A DNA stretch of 64,000 nucleotides from the NCBI GenBank assembly GCA_031253835.1, contig JAIRVP010000004.1, positions 62,001 through 126,000 of the forward strand. The letters are read 5' to 3'. The stretch's first letter is position 1. Each line of letters starts with the position of its first letter. This document shows positions 1 to 7,643 of the stretch, piece by piece. The translations under genes and the position numbers were made by a program. The notes beneath the pieces were generated by a model. That model saw only the letters and a program-made list of their open reading frames with translations, was not told the origin of the DNA and searched no databases. This DNA comes from Burkholderia sp. Its GTDB lineage: Bacteria > Pseudomonadota > Gammaproteobacteria > Burkholderiales > Burkholderiaceae.

Positions 1-193
1 CGAAATGCATCGCCACGTTGGGGCCGTTGTAGGCCTGGTACACCACGCCCGCCACGAGCCGGCCGTCCTTCTCGAGGCCGATCGCGTCGTCGTAGTTGGG
101 GTAGCGCGCTTCCCCCGTCAAGGACGCGACGAACTGCATCACGTCCTCGCTTCGATCCAGAATGAGCCGTCTCATGCCAATTGCGAATGCCAT
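1..193 (-). CDS. Phage-like GNAT-type protein, N-terminal part (runs off the window)
   Basis: This is the 5' part of a gene on the minus strand that continues past base 1. The visible residues include LILDRSEDVMQF and the segment GVVYQAYNGPNVAMHF, a pattern I associate with small acetyltransferase-like proteins encoded in prophages. An in-frame TGA lies upstream. The candidate ATGs are at 193 and 175, both with poor ribosome binding sites, so the exact start is open. It lies downstream of the harpin-like gene on the same strand. If the family guess is right, phage DNA may border the window on this side. The function is not established. Confidence 0.5.
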   Translation of the reverse strand, partial: MAFAIGMRRLILDRSEDVMQFVASLTGEARYPNYDDAIGLEKDGRLVAGVVYQAYNGPNVAMHF

Positions 194-277
194 GCGGCGA
201 GGCGCATCGCGCCTGCCGCGTCGTCAGTCATGTCCGGGCCGCGGGGTGCCGCGGCCGGTCCGGTCGCGTCCGCCACG

Positions 278-1336
278 TCAGACGGTGACCGTCTGCCCCT
301 GCGGATCCACCGGCCCGAGCCCCAGCTGGCTGAGCTTTTCGACTTCCTTGCCGGTCGCCGCATCCTGCGCTTCGCCCTGGCTGCCGCGCAGGTCGCCTGC
401 CGACACGCTGACGTCGGACGCATCGATCGTTTCGCGGCCCTGCGGCTGGTGCTTGCCGTTCGTCGAGCCGGTATTCAGGATCTCGGCGGCCGTGCTCTTG
501 CCGCTGTCGAACGTGACCGAGCCGTCCTGGTTCTGCTTGCCGATGCTCTTGCCGCTCTTGTCGTAGATGTTGCCCTGATCGTCCATCTGCACCTGCACGG
601 TGCCCTTGTCCGTGCTCAGCTTCACGTTGTGCAGCCCCTGGCCGGCCTGGCCGGAGCCGCCCAGGCCGACCGGGAGCCCGCCGTTCGCGAACGGCGAGTT
701 GCCCGATTGCGGCACGGTGCCGTTCGGCGACGAACCGTCGCCGAGCGTGATCGTGATGGTCTGGCCGCCGGGCGCGCCGTTGGTGCCGTTCGCGCCGTTG
801 TTCTGCGGGTAGCTCACCGGAATCGTCGAACCGCCATCCGTGCCGCCGGTGCCGCCGCTGCTGTTGCCGTTGCCGTTGCCGTTCGGGCCGCGCAGGTCGC
901 CCGCCGACACGCTGACGTCGGACGCATCCATCGTTTCGCGGCCTTGCGGCTGGTGCTTGCCGTTCGCCTCGCCGGTGTTCAGGATCTCGGCCTCGGGGCT
1001 CTTGCCGCTGTCGAACGTGAACGAACCGTCCTGGTTCTGCTTGCCGATGCTCTTGCCGCTCTTGTCGTAGATGTTGCCCTGGCTGTCCATCTGCACCTGC
1101 ACGGTGCCCTTGTCCGTGCTCAGCTTGACGTTGTGCAGCCCCTGGCCCGCGCCACCCAGGCCGTTCGCGCCGCCGTTGGCGCCGGCCGGCGGCTTCAGGA
1201 GCGCAGCCAGCGAACCGGCGTCCAGCGTCAAGTTCACCGGCTGATTGGCCGACGATGCACCATTGGCTCCGGAATTGCCGAAGTCGGTCGGCGTGGTCGT
1301 CGACGGACTGACGGTAATCGTGATATTCGCGGCCAT
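278..1336 (-). CDS. Gly/Asn-rich harpin-like protein with two 87-residue repeats
   Basis: A 352-aa protein of low complexity, rich in Gly, Asn, Ser and Thr, with no Cys and no signal peptide. These are features of harpins and other proteins exported by type III secretion. Residues 64-150 and 232-318 are near-identical copies (GQGLHNVKLSTDKG... to ...VSVSAGDLRG), joined by a Gly/Asn linker. The ATG at 1336 is preceded by AGGAG eight bases away; the upstream extension in the same frame is not Burkholderia-like coding. A degenerate PIP box with a good -10 lies upstream. It could also be an extracellular matrix-type protein. Export by a type III system is inferred from composition and promoter, not shown. 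Confidence 0.75.
   Translation of the reverse strand: MAANITITVSPSTTTPTDFGNSGANGASSANQPVNLTLDAGSLAALLKPPAGANGGANGLGGAGQGLHNVKLSTDKGTVQVQMDSQGNIYDKSGKSIGKQNQDGSFTFDSGKSPEAEILNTGEANGKHQPQGRETMDASDVSVSAGDLRGPNGNGNGNSSGGTGGTDGGSTIPVSYPQNNGANGTNGAPGGQTITITLGDGSSPNGTVPQSGNSPFANGGLPVGLGGSGQAGQGLHNVKLSTDKGTVQVQMDDQGNIYDKSGKSIGKQNQDGSVTFDSGKSTAAEILNTGSTNGKHQPQGRETIDASDVSVSAGDLRGSQGEAQDAATGKEVEKLSQLGLGPVDPQGQTVTV
383..643 (-). repeat. Coding repeat copy 2 of the harpin-like gene
   Basis: This encodes residues 232-318 and matches copy 1 apart from a few substitutions (for example S/D after QVQMD, and EAN versus STN before GKHQPQG). Confidence 0.85.
887..1147 (-). repeat. Coding repeat copy 1 of the harpin-like gene
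   Basis: This encodes residues 64-150. The DNA copy at 383-643 is nearly identical and lies 504 bases away. It looks like an in-frame tandem duplication with a diverged linker. Confidence 0.85.
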
Positions 1337-1393
1337 ATCGGACACTCCTGTCTTTGATTGGAAGTATTTACCCGGCTTGCATTTCGTGCGGTC

Positions 1394-1455
1394 AATATAG
1401 GTGAGTGACTGATTCGGCACGGGAGCCGGTGCGTATCGACGCGCATAAATACGAA
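1394..1455 (-). promoter_or_regulatory. Degenerate PIP/hrpII-type promoter for the harpin-like gene
   Basis: On the minus strand TTCGT (1455-1451) is followed after 15 bases by TACGC (1435-1431, one mismatch to TTCGB). After 31 bases comes TATATT (1399-1394). The known rule for HrpB/HrpX-dependent promoters is TTCGB-N15-TTCGB-N30-32-YANNNT, so only one base deviates. Confidence 0.5.
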
Positions 1456-1573
1456 GCGAAATATCGATTAAAGCGGGTCATAATTACCTGATTCAGATTC
1501 CTGATCGTGAAAAAATGACCGCCCTTCCCGCAATCGCTCGTTTCTTCGCCGATCGTCGGCCATTGCCGCGACC

Positions 1574-4150
1574 CTAGCGTCGCCCCATCGCCGAGCCGAG
1601 CGACGACTCCAGACGGTCGGTCGGCGACTGCGCCATATGCCTGACGATCGGATCGGGATCGTCCTTCATCTGCTTGGCCCGATCCTCGTCGAGCGGCTTC
1701 TGCGCGACACCGCCGGCCGCGGTTCGCAGATGCGCGATCGCTTCCATCTTCGACATCCCGAGATCGCGCATCAGCTGCAACGCCGACGCGATGTCGCTGC
1801 CGCCGTCGGGCCGCCTGTCCTCGTCGACCGCCTTGCGATAGAACGCCTTCAGATCCTTGTGGCGCACGGCGCCGCTCGCCTCCAGGTAAGCGGGCGCCAG
1901 CGAGTGCCGGCCATGGCTCTCTTCCAGCATGCCGACCACGCGCGCGGCCGCATGCTTCTTCACGAGGTCGACCTCCTGCTTCTTGTTGTCGGTCGACTTG
2001 TTCTCGTTGAACCTGTCGAACTTGATCGGCAGGAGGCGCCCGATGCGCTGCTGGTTGACGGTGTCGCGAATGCCGTCCCAGTCGCCCTTTTCCGTCGCAT
2101 CCGGCTCGCCGTCGAACTGTTTTGCCAGCCGGTTGCGCATCGCGCCATCGGCGATGGCCGCCATCTTCTTGTCGCGATAGTGCTGCTTGAGCGAGTGGGC
2201 CGCCTTGCGGTTGTCGAGCAGGTCGCGCCCAGACAGGATCGCACCGCCCGCGATCGCCGCGGGCGCAACGCCATGCGTGCCGACCGCCAGGCCGACGCCG
2301 GCCCCGATCCCCACCGCCGACATGGTCGTCTTGATCGCGGACCGGACCATCCGGTTCTTGCCCTGGACCTCGGCGATGTAGCGTCCGGTCAGCACGTCGA
2401 GCATCTTCTCCCGCTGGGGGCCTGCGGGCTGGCTCAGGATCGCCACCTTGAGATCGTAGCGGGACTGGAAATCCGTCTTTCCCGCGATTTCCGACAGCGG
2501 CACCTCGTGGCCGCCGGTCTTGATCTTCGGGTCGTCGCCGGAGGCCGGCCAGTTGCCCAGCTGCTTCTGGTAGCGGCTCTTGCGCATCGCGGACGAGCCC
2601 AGTTCCTGCGCCGCGTAGACCGTATTCACGCCTTCGTGCGCGAGAGCCAGCGCGGACGCCGGCGACGAGGTCAGGTGCGCCTTCGTCAGGCCCTGCACGA
2701 TCCCGCCTTCCGGTTTCGTCTTGTTCAGCAACTGCGGCAGCGCGTTCTCGTTGTCGACCCGGATCCATCTCCCGAAGCGGCGCAGCACCTTCGCGCCGAC
2801 GGTTGCGTTCGGCACGAGCTGGCCCAGCGCTTCGCCGTGCGGGCGCGCCGCGTCCTGCTTCGCGGTGTTCGTCGTGCCGTCCGCTTTCTTGTCGGGCGGC
2901 TGTTCGCCGCTTTTGCGCGGGGCCCGGTCGCCCGGCGGCTTGATCGTGACGGGCGTGGTCAGCGGCGTCGTCGATCCCGACGGCGGCTTCGGCTTCGTCG
3001 CGTCGATCTCGCTGCCGGCGGTCTTGTCCGATGTGCTGGTGATCGCCTCGAAATGCCCGTGCTGGTCCCACACGACGACGCGATGCGTCGGCGCCTGCCC
3101 CGCTTGACGCTGGGTGCCGTGGAACTGGCCGATCGTCGTGACCGGATGCGCGTCGTCGACGCCGGCCTGCACGACACCGACCTGCATGTCGACACCGAAC
3201 TTCTCGTTCACGAGCGAGACGAGCGCCGCGCCGTGCCCGCCTTCGTTGGTGTCCAGCAGCAGCATCCTGCCTTTCTCGTCCGGGTGCTGTGCGTCGAAGT
3301 CCGCGCGGATCTCGCTCACCGCCTCGTCCAGCGCCGGACCCTCGAGGTCGGGCCGCGCGCACTGCACGAGCGAGTAAATCGAACAGTTGTTGTCGCGTCC
3401 GCTGTTGCGGATCGGCTGCATGTCCTGGTCGGCGAGCGACTGCTCGAAGCGCGCGTTGGACGAGCGCGTCGCGTCGAGTTGCGCATGGCGCGCCGCCTGC
3501 GGCACATCGGCGACCACCGGCGTGTGCTTGTCCTTGCCGGAAGACGGCTTGACGGACGGCGGCGTGACGGCCGCCGTGTCGAGGTCGGCGGTTTCGCCGA
3601 AAAACGTGTCGAATACGCGACCGAGGCGCGCCACGTGGTCAGCCGTTGCGGGCGAATCGTTCGTCTCGGTCGCCTTGGCGGTCCCGGCGGTTTTCGCGAC
3701 CGAGGTTGTGTCGGTCTCCGTCTCGTTCAGCGTGGCGGCGACGACGGCCGGCACATGCCGGGGCTCGGACGTCTCGACCTCGCTCGTCTTGTCCGTGATC
3801 GACGCGGGCCGGCTCTTCGATTTCAACGAAGCGAGCGATGCGCTCGAGCGCGGCGGCGGCGATTTCCTGACGGTAAAGCCCGTCGTGCGTTCGTTGCCCG
3901 GCGGCGCGCCGTGCTGCGCGACGCCCTCCAGCGCCTTCAGCGTTTCCGCGCCCCAGTCGGACGACGATTCCCGCGTCTTCTCCGCCGATTTCCGCGGCGA
4001 GCGCGTATCGAGTCCGGCAAGCTGCGGTGGCGGCGTCGCGCCTGGCGGCGCCTTCTGCTTGCCGGTGTCCGGCGCCTTGCGTTCGCCGGACGTCGTCGAG
4101 GGCTCGGGCTGCCGCCGCTCGAGCATGGCATTGCTGATCTTTCGGAACAT
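1574..4150 (-). CDS. Candidate type III effector with OTU-like cysteine protease core
   Basis: An 858-aa protein. Residues 1-240 are Ser/Thr/Pro/Lys-rich and look disordered, as in secreted effectors. Residues 255-372 carry an OTU-like signature: D263-x-N265-C266 in DNNCSIYSL, and H366 in WDQHGHFEAI about 100 residues later, which matches the Asp-x-Asn-Cys and terminal His of OTU deubiquitinases. A Pro/Lys-rich linker follows, then a helical C-terminal half with one hydrophobic Gly/Ala stretch at about 613-641. There is no signal peptide. ATG 4150 is chosen because a perfect PIP box and -10 end about 40 bases upstream; the Shine-Dalgarno sequence is weak. The neighbour downstream is the harpin-like gene. 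Protease activity and host targeting are inferences. Confidence 0.7.
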   Translation of the reverse strand: MFRKISNAMLERRQPEPSTTSGERKAPDTGKQKAPPGATPPPQLAGLDTRSPRKSAEKTRESSSDWGAETLKALEGVAQHGAPPGNERTTGFTVRKSPPPRSSASLASLKSKSRPASITDKTSEVETSEPRHVPAVVAATLNETETDTTSVAKTAGTAKATETNDSPATADHVARLGRVFDTFFGETADLDTAAVTPPSVKPSSGKDKHTPVVADVPQAARHAQLDATRSSNARFEQSLADQDMQPIRNSGRDNNCSIYSLVQCARPDLEGPALDEAVSEIRADFDAQHPDEKGRMLLLDTNEGGHGAALVSLVNEKFGVDMQVGVVQAGVDDAHPVTTIGQFHGTQRQAGQAPTHRVVVWDQHGHFEAITSTSDKTAGSEIDATKPKPPSGSTTPLTTPVTIKPPGDRAPRKSGEQPPDKKADGTTNTAKQDAARPHGEALGQLVPNATVGAKVLRRFGRWIRVDNENALPQLLNKTKPEGGIVQGLTKAHLTSSPASALALAHEGVNTVYAAQELGSSAMRKSRYQKQLGNWPASGDDPKIKTGGHEVPLSEIAGKTDFQSRYDLKVAILSQPAGPQREKMLDVLTGRYIAEVQGKNRMVRSAIKTTMSAVGIGAGVGLAVGTHGVAPAAIAGGAILSGRDLLDNRKAAHSLKQHYRDKKMAAIADGAMRNRLAKQFDGEPDATEKGDWDGIRDTVNQQRIGRLLPIKFDRFNENKSTDNKKQEVDLVKKHAAARVVGMLEESHGRHSLAPAYLEASGAVRHKDLKAFYRKAVDEDRRPDGGSDIASALQLMRDLGMSKMEAIAHLRTAAGGVAQKPLDEDRAKQMKDDPDPIVRHMAQSPTDRLESSLGSAMGRR

Positions 4151-4187
4151 GGGGATCTCGCGGCAGGATCGGATCGTACAGCGCGCT

Positions 4188-4248
4188 ACGTTGGCACAGT
4201 GCGCACGCAGATCCCGCAACGACACGAAGCGAGCATCATTTTCACGAA
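4188..4248 (-). promoter_or_regulatory. PIP/hrpII box with matched -10 for the effector gene
   Basis: On the minus strand TTCGT (4248-4244), 15 bases, TTCGT (4228-4224), 30 bases, then CAACGT (4193-4188). This satisfies TTCGB-N15-TTCGB-N30-32-YANNNT exactly. A third TTCG (4268-4265) sits one more 20-bp period upstream. The predicted transcript would have a leader of about 30 bases. Confidence 0.75.
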
Positions 4249-4382
4249 GGCCGTTCCTGCGCGTCGAAGCCGGCGCGCGTGATACACCGCGACATCGGGG
4301 CAATTCCGTCGCTGTCACCGATCTGCCATCGTCGACCGGTAGCGTTCCGGGCTGACCCACGCTATCGACAGACGACTCCGCC

Positions 4383-5048
4383 ATGCAGCGCACGTCGCGC
4401 GCCACGCCCCACGTTTATGCGGCCACGTCCCGCGCCCTCGCCGTCAGCCTCGCGATCAACCTGCTGCTGCTCGCCGCCGAGACGGTGGCGGCATGGTCCG
4501 CGCATTCGTCGGGGCTGCTCGCGGACGTCGCGCATGCGGCGATCGACCTCGCGGCCGATGCGCTGATCCTCGTCGCGTGCCGGCTCGACGCACGCCTGCC
4601 GCCGGAACGCCGCCCGACCTACGAACCGCTCGCGCTCGCGGGCCTCGGCGCGCTGCTCGCCGCGACCGGCGCGCAGATGATCTGGCACGCGATGAACCGG
4701 TTCGATACGCCGCCCCTCGTGCAGCCCGGTGCGGCGACGCTCGCGCTCGTCGCCGTCACGCTCGTCGGCAAGGCCGCGCTCTCGTGCTGGATGTTGCGCA
4801 AGGCACGCGAGACGGGTTCCGCGCTGCTCGAGGCGAGCGGCTGGCATCTACGTACCGATGCGCTGTCGTCGTTGCTCGCGGCGCTCGCGATGAGCGCGGC
4901 ACTGGTCGGCTTCGGCCGCCTCGACGACGTGGCCGCGCTCGCGATCGGCGCGCTCGTGATCCGCACGGGCGCCGGGTTCATCCGGCGCGGCTGTGCGCAG
5001 TGGCCGGCGTTCGCCGAGTGGGCGAATCGTTCGACGCGCGGGTCGTGA
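4383..5048 (+). CDS. Cation diffusion facilitator transporter, membrane domain only
   Basis: A 221-aa integral membrane protein of the CDF (Zn/Co/Cd/Mn-H+ antiporter) family. It has the family pattern SGLLADVAHAAIDLAAD in the second helix, supplying the metal-site H-x3-D, and ASGWHLRTDALSS in the fifth helix, with a second H-x3-D. Six membrane segments are recognisable. The usual C-terminal cytoplasmic ferredoxin-like domain of about 80 residues is absent; the protein ends soon after helix six. It is divergent from the effector gene and convergent with the LuxR-type gene, separated from it by a bidirectional terminator. Confidence 0.85.
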   Translation: MQRTSRATPHVYAATSRALAVSLAINLLLLAAETVAAWSAHSSGLLADVAHAAIDLAADALILVACRLDARLPPERRPTYEPLALAGLGALLAATGAQMIWHAMNRFDTPPLVQPGAATLALVAVTLVGKAALSCWMLRKARETGSALLEASGWHLRTDALSSLLAALAMSAALVGFGRLDDVAALAIGALVIRTGAGFIRRGCAQWPAFAEWANRSTRGS

Positions 5049-5097
5049 ACGCGGCGGGTATCGTCGAACGTCCGATACGTGCTATCGGCTCGAATGA

Positions 5098-5129
5098 AGA
5101 AGAGGCTCGCACGGTGCGAGCCTCTTTTG
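5098..5129. terminator. Bidirectional intrinsic terminator
   Basis: AAGAGGCTCGCA (5100-5111) pairs perfectly with TGCGAGCCTCTT (5115-5126) around a CGG loop, with T-rich sequence on both strands. It serves the convergent CDF and LuxR-type genes. Confidence 0.9.
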
Positions 5130-5233
5130 CATGATGCCGCCGTCACCGCGCAACATGCGATGCGTCGACCGATAGCGATGTATCGCCAGGCGAATGCGTC
5201 CGCTTCCGATGGGGCGGCATCGGCATCGGCAGC

Positions 5234-6424
5234 CTAGCCGAGCGGCACGACGCTCCCGAGCAGGATCCGCACGAGCGTCGCCTGCCGCGTGACACCCGTC
5301 TTCGAGAAGATCGCGCGCAGGTGCGTGCGCGCCGTGTTCTTGCTGATCCCCGATTCCTCCGCGGCTTCCTCGAGCGTCAGCCCGTTCGTCAGCAGCAGCG
5401 CGAGCGACGTCTCGGCCGGCGTCAGGTCGAACAGCTTGCGGATGATTTCCTGCGCGCCCTGCGGCTTGCGGTCGGGATCGCGCAGGAACAGCGTGACGGC
5501 CGGCCGCCGCTTGTTGTCTTCCGACCAGTCGGACAGCAGCACCGTGCGCACCAGCAGCCCGAGGCGCGGCTTGTCGAAGCTGCGCGTGATCGGCATCGCC
5601 TCGACGGTCGCCGCGGCCGTGCCGTGGTGGCCCATCACCGCGTGCCGGATCAACCGCTTCAGCGTGCGATTCTCCTGCGCGTCGGTCGCCTCGATCGTGC
5701 CGCGCGCAATCGTCAGACCGTTGTTCTGCTTGAGGATCTCGTCGGCGACGCTGTTCATGTCGATGATCGTGCCGTTCTCGTCGAGCGCGATCGTGCCGAC
5801 CTGCATGCGGTCGATCGCGTTCGCGTAGATCGAGCGTTCGACCTCGGCCGAATCGAGCCGCGAATGCAGTTCCACCGCGCGCTTCAGGTGCGGCAGCAGC
5901 AGCGCGCAGATCGCCTTGTCGCGCGCGGAGAACTGCTTCGACGCGTGGTTGCGGCAGACGCGGAACCGGCATTCGACGCCCGACGGCGTGCGCAGGTCCG
6001 CGCCGAGGATATAGCGCACGTCCTGCGGCTTCAGGAACTGCTTGTACAGCTCGCTCGACAGCCAGCCCGTGTCGCCGAACACGTCGTCGACCGTGACCAC
6101 GCGATCGGCCGGCAGGCCGACGAACGGATCGAGCGAATAGTAGTAGTTGTTGTACGACGCCTCGCCGTCGCCCGGGACGACCGGGCCGAACTCCGACGCG
6201 TGCACGGACAGCGGCGCGCGGCGATCGCTCGCGGCCGCGCGCAGGATCAGCGTCACGTAGTTCGCCTGCAGCCAGCGACGGACGAGTTCGAGCGCACCGG
6301 CCCACGGCGGCGTCTCCAGCGGTCCCTGGTAGATGCGCGCCATCAGCTCGCTGAAATCCGCGACGCCGATATCGGCCTCGTCACTTGTTGCCTGGCTCTC
6401 TTGCGGAGCCCATCTCGTCTCCAT
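5234..6424 (-). CDS. LuxR-family transcriptional regulator
   Basis: About 396 aa with a C-terminal LuxR helix-turn-helix (LTPAETSLALLLTNGLTLEEAAEESGISKNTARTHL, residues about 328-365). The long N-terminal region contains a PAS/GAF-like part (SIYANAIDRMQVGTIALDENGTIIDMN). It has no receiver domain and no acyl-homoserine-lactone domain, so the signal is unknown. ATG 6424 is preferred because GGAGG and GGAG precede it; ATG 6451 in the same frame is a longer alternative. It stands alone between the CDF gene and an intergenic gap. Similar Burkholderia proteins are annotated only as LuxR regulators. Confidence 0.8.
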   Translation of the reverse strand: METRWAPQESQATSDEADIGVADFSELMARIYQGPLETPPWAGALELVRRWLQANYVTLILRAAASDRRAPLSVHASEFGPVVPGDGEASYNNYYYSLDPFVGLPADRVVTVDDVFGDTGWLSSELYKQFLKPQDVRYILGADLRTPSGVECRFRVCRNHASKQFSARDKAICALLLPHLKRAVELHSRLDSAEVERSIYANAIDRMQVGTIALDENGTIIDMNSVADEILKQNNGLTIARGTIEATDAQENRTLKRLIRHAVMGHHGTAAATVEAMPITRSFDKPRLGLLVRTVLLSDWSEDNKRRPAVTLFLRDPDRKPQGAQEIIRKLFDLTPAETSLALLLTNGLTLEEAAEESGISKNTARTHLRAIFSKTGVTRQATLVRILLGSVVPLG

Positions 6425-6704
6425 CAGCACGCTCCATCCTCCATACGACATGTTTCCGGTGCGACCACCCGCGCCGCCATGATTAAGACGCGTCTAAATT
6501 CCGGCGTCATCGGGAGATTCACTGAATGGTGAGAATTGGCCATCCGCGCTTGCGAACCATCGTCCAATCGGATGATGTGGCGCCCTGCCCGCTGCGCTGG
6601 AATGCCCGTCAGGCCGTACCGGCAAGCATCCGGTGCGGACTCAGGGAAAACCGCGACACGGGTTTACCTGATTCAGACCGCATTCGATTCAGACAGGAGT
6701 TCCC

Positions 6705-7643
6705 ATGCCGCTCGACCCTCAGGCGCAGGCGCTGCTTGCCGCATTCGCCCACGCCCCCGCGATCGATTTCGCGCAGCTCACCGTTCCCGCCTACCGTGCG
6801 AGCCTCGCCGCGGGCGGCGCCTTCGCGCCCGGCGATGCCGTCGCCGCCGAAGAGGACTGGCAGATCCCCGCAGCGGGCCGTCAGTTGTCCGCACGGCTGT
6901 ATCGGCCGAACGCCGACGGGCCGCTGCCGCTGACCGTGTTCTTCCACGGCGGCGGCTTCGTGGCGTGCGGTATCGACTCGCACGCGAACCTGTGCCGCAG
7001 CCTCGCGCAGCGGGCACGCACGCTCGTGCTGTCGGTCGACTATCGGCTCGCGCCCGAAGCGCGCTTTCCGGCTGCCGCGTACGACGCATGCGATGCCGTG
7101 CGCTGGGCGGCGGCCAGCGCACGCGATCTCGGCGCGCGCGCCGGCGCGGTGGCCGTGGCCGGCGACAGCGCGGGCGGCAATCTCGCAGCGGTCGCCGCGC
7201 TGCAGTTGCGCGGCTCGGGCATCGCGATCGCGCACCAGTTGCTGCTGTATCCGGTCGTCGATTGCGCGACCGAGCATCCGTCGTATGAATCGCTCGGCGA
7301 AGGTTATTTCCTGACGGCCGACATGATGCGCTGGTTCAAGCATCACTATTTCGACGACGGCGCCGATCGCGCGTCGCCGCTTGCCAGCCCGCTCGCCGCG
7401 CCGGACGTCGCGGGCGTCGCGCCGGCGACGATCGTCAGCGCCGAATTCGATCCGCTGCGCGACGAGGCCGAAGCCTATGCGCTGCGCCTCGCGCAGGCCG
7501 GCACGCCGGTGACGCTCGTGCGCTGGCCGGGCCAGCTGCACGGTTTCGCGAGCATGCTCGGCGCCGTCGATGCGGCCGACCGTGTGCTGACGTTCGGCGC
7601 CGCTGCGCTGCGCCGTGCGTTCGACGCGACGGAGGCGCAATGA
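6705..7643 (+). CDS. HSL-family alpha/beta hydrolase (esterase/lipase)
   Basis: A 312-aa carboxylesterase of the hormone-sensitive-lipase type. The oxyanion-hole motif HGGG is at FFHGGGFVACG, the nucleophile serine is in GDSAGGN, the acid is in EFDPLRDEAEAY and the histidine is in QLHGFASM. It is cytoplasmic, with no signal peptide. AGGAG precedes the ATG. Its stop overlaps the start of the ribB-like gene by four bases (ATGA), so the two are translationally coupled. The physiological ester is not predictable. Confidence 0.9.
   Translation: MPLDPQAQALLAAFAHAPAIDFAQLTVPAYRASLAAGGAFAPGDAVAAEEDWQIPAAGRQLSARLYRPNADGPLPLTVFFHGGGFVACGIDSHANLCRSLAQRARTLVLSVDYRLAPEARFPAAAYDACDAVRWAAASARDLGARAGAVAVAGDSAGGNLAAVAALQLRGSGIAIAHQLLLYPVVDCATEHPSYESLGEGYFLTADMMRWFKHHYFDDGADRASPLASPLAAPDVAGVAPATIVSAEFDPLRDEAEAYALRLAQAGTPVTLVRWPGQLHGFASMLGAVDAADRVLTFGAAALRRAFDATEAQ

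Noticed and set aside
5-1357. 450-aa plus-strand open frame opposite the harpin-like gene
   Set aside because: Its repeats only mirror the coding repeats of the minus-strand gene; composition is not that of a real protein.
1637-4282. 881-aa plus-strand open frame opposite the effector gene
   Set aside because: Arg/Leu/Val-rich antisense translation with no start site; the minus strand has the PIP promoter, domain motifs and proper codon bias.
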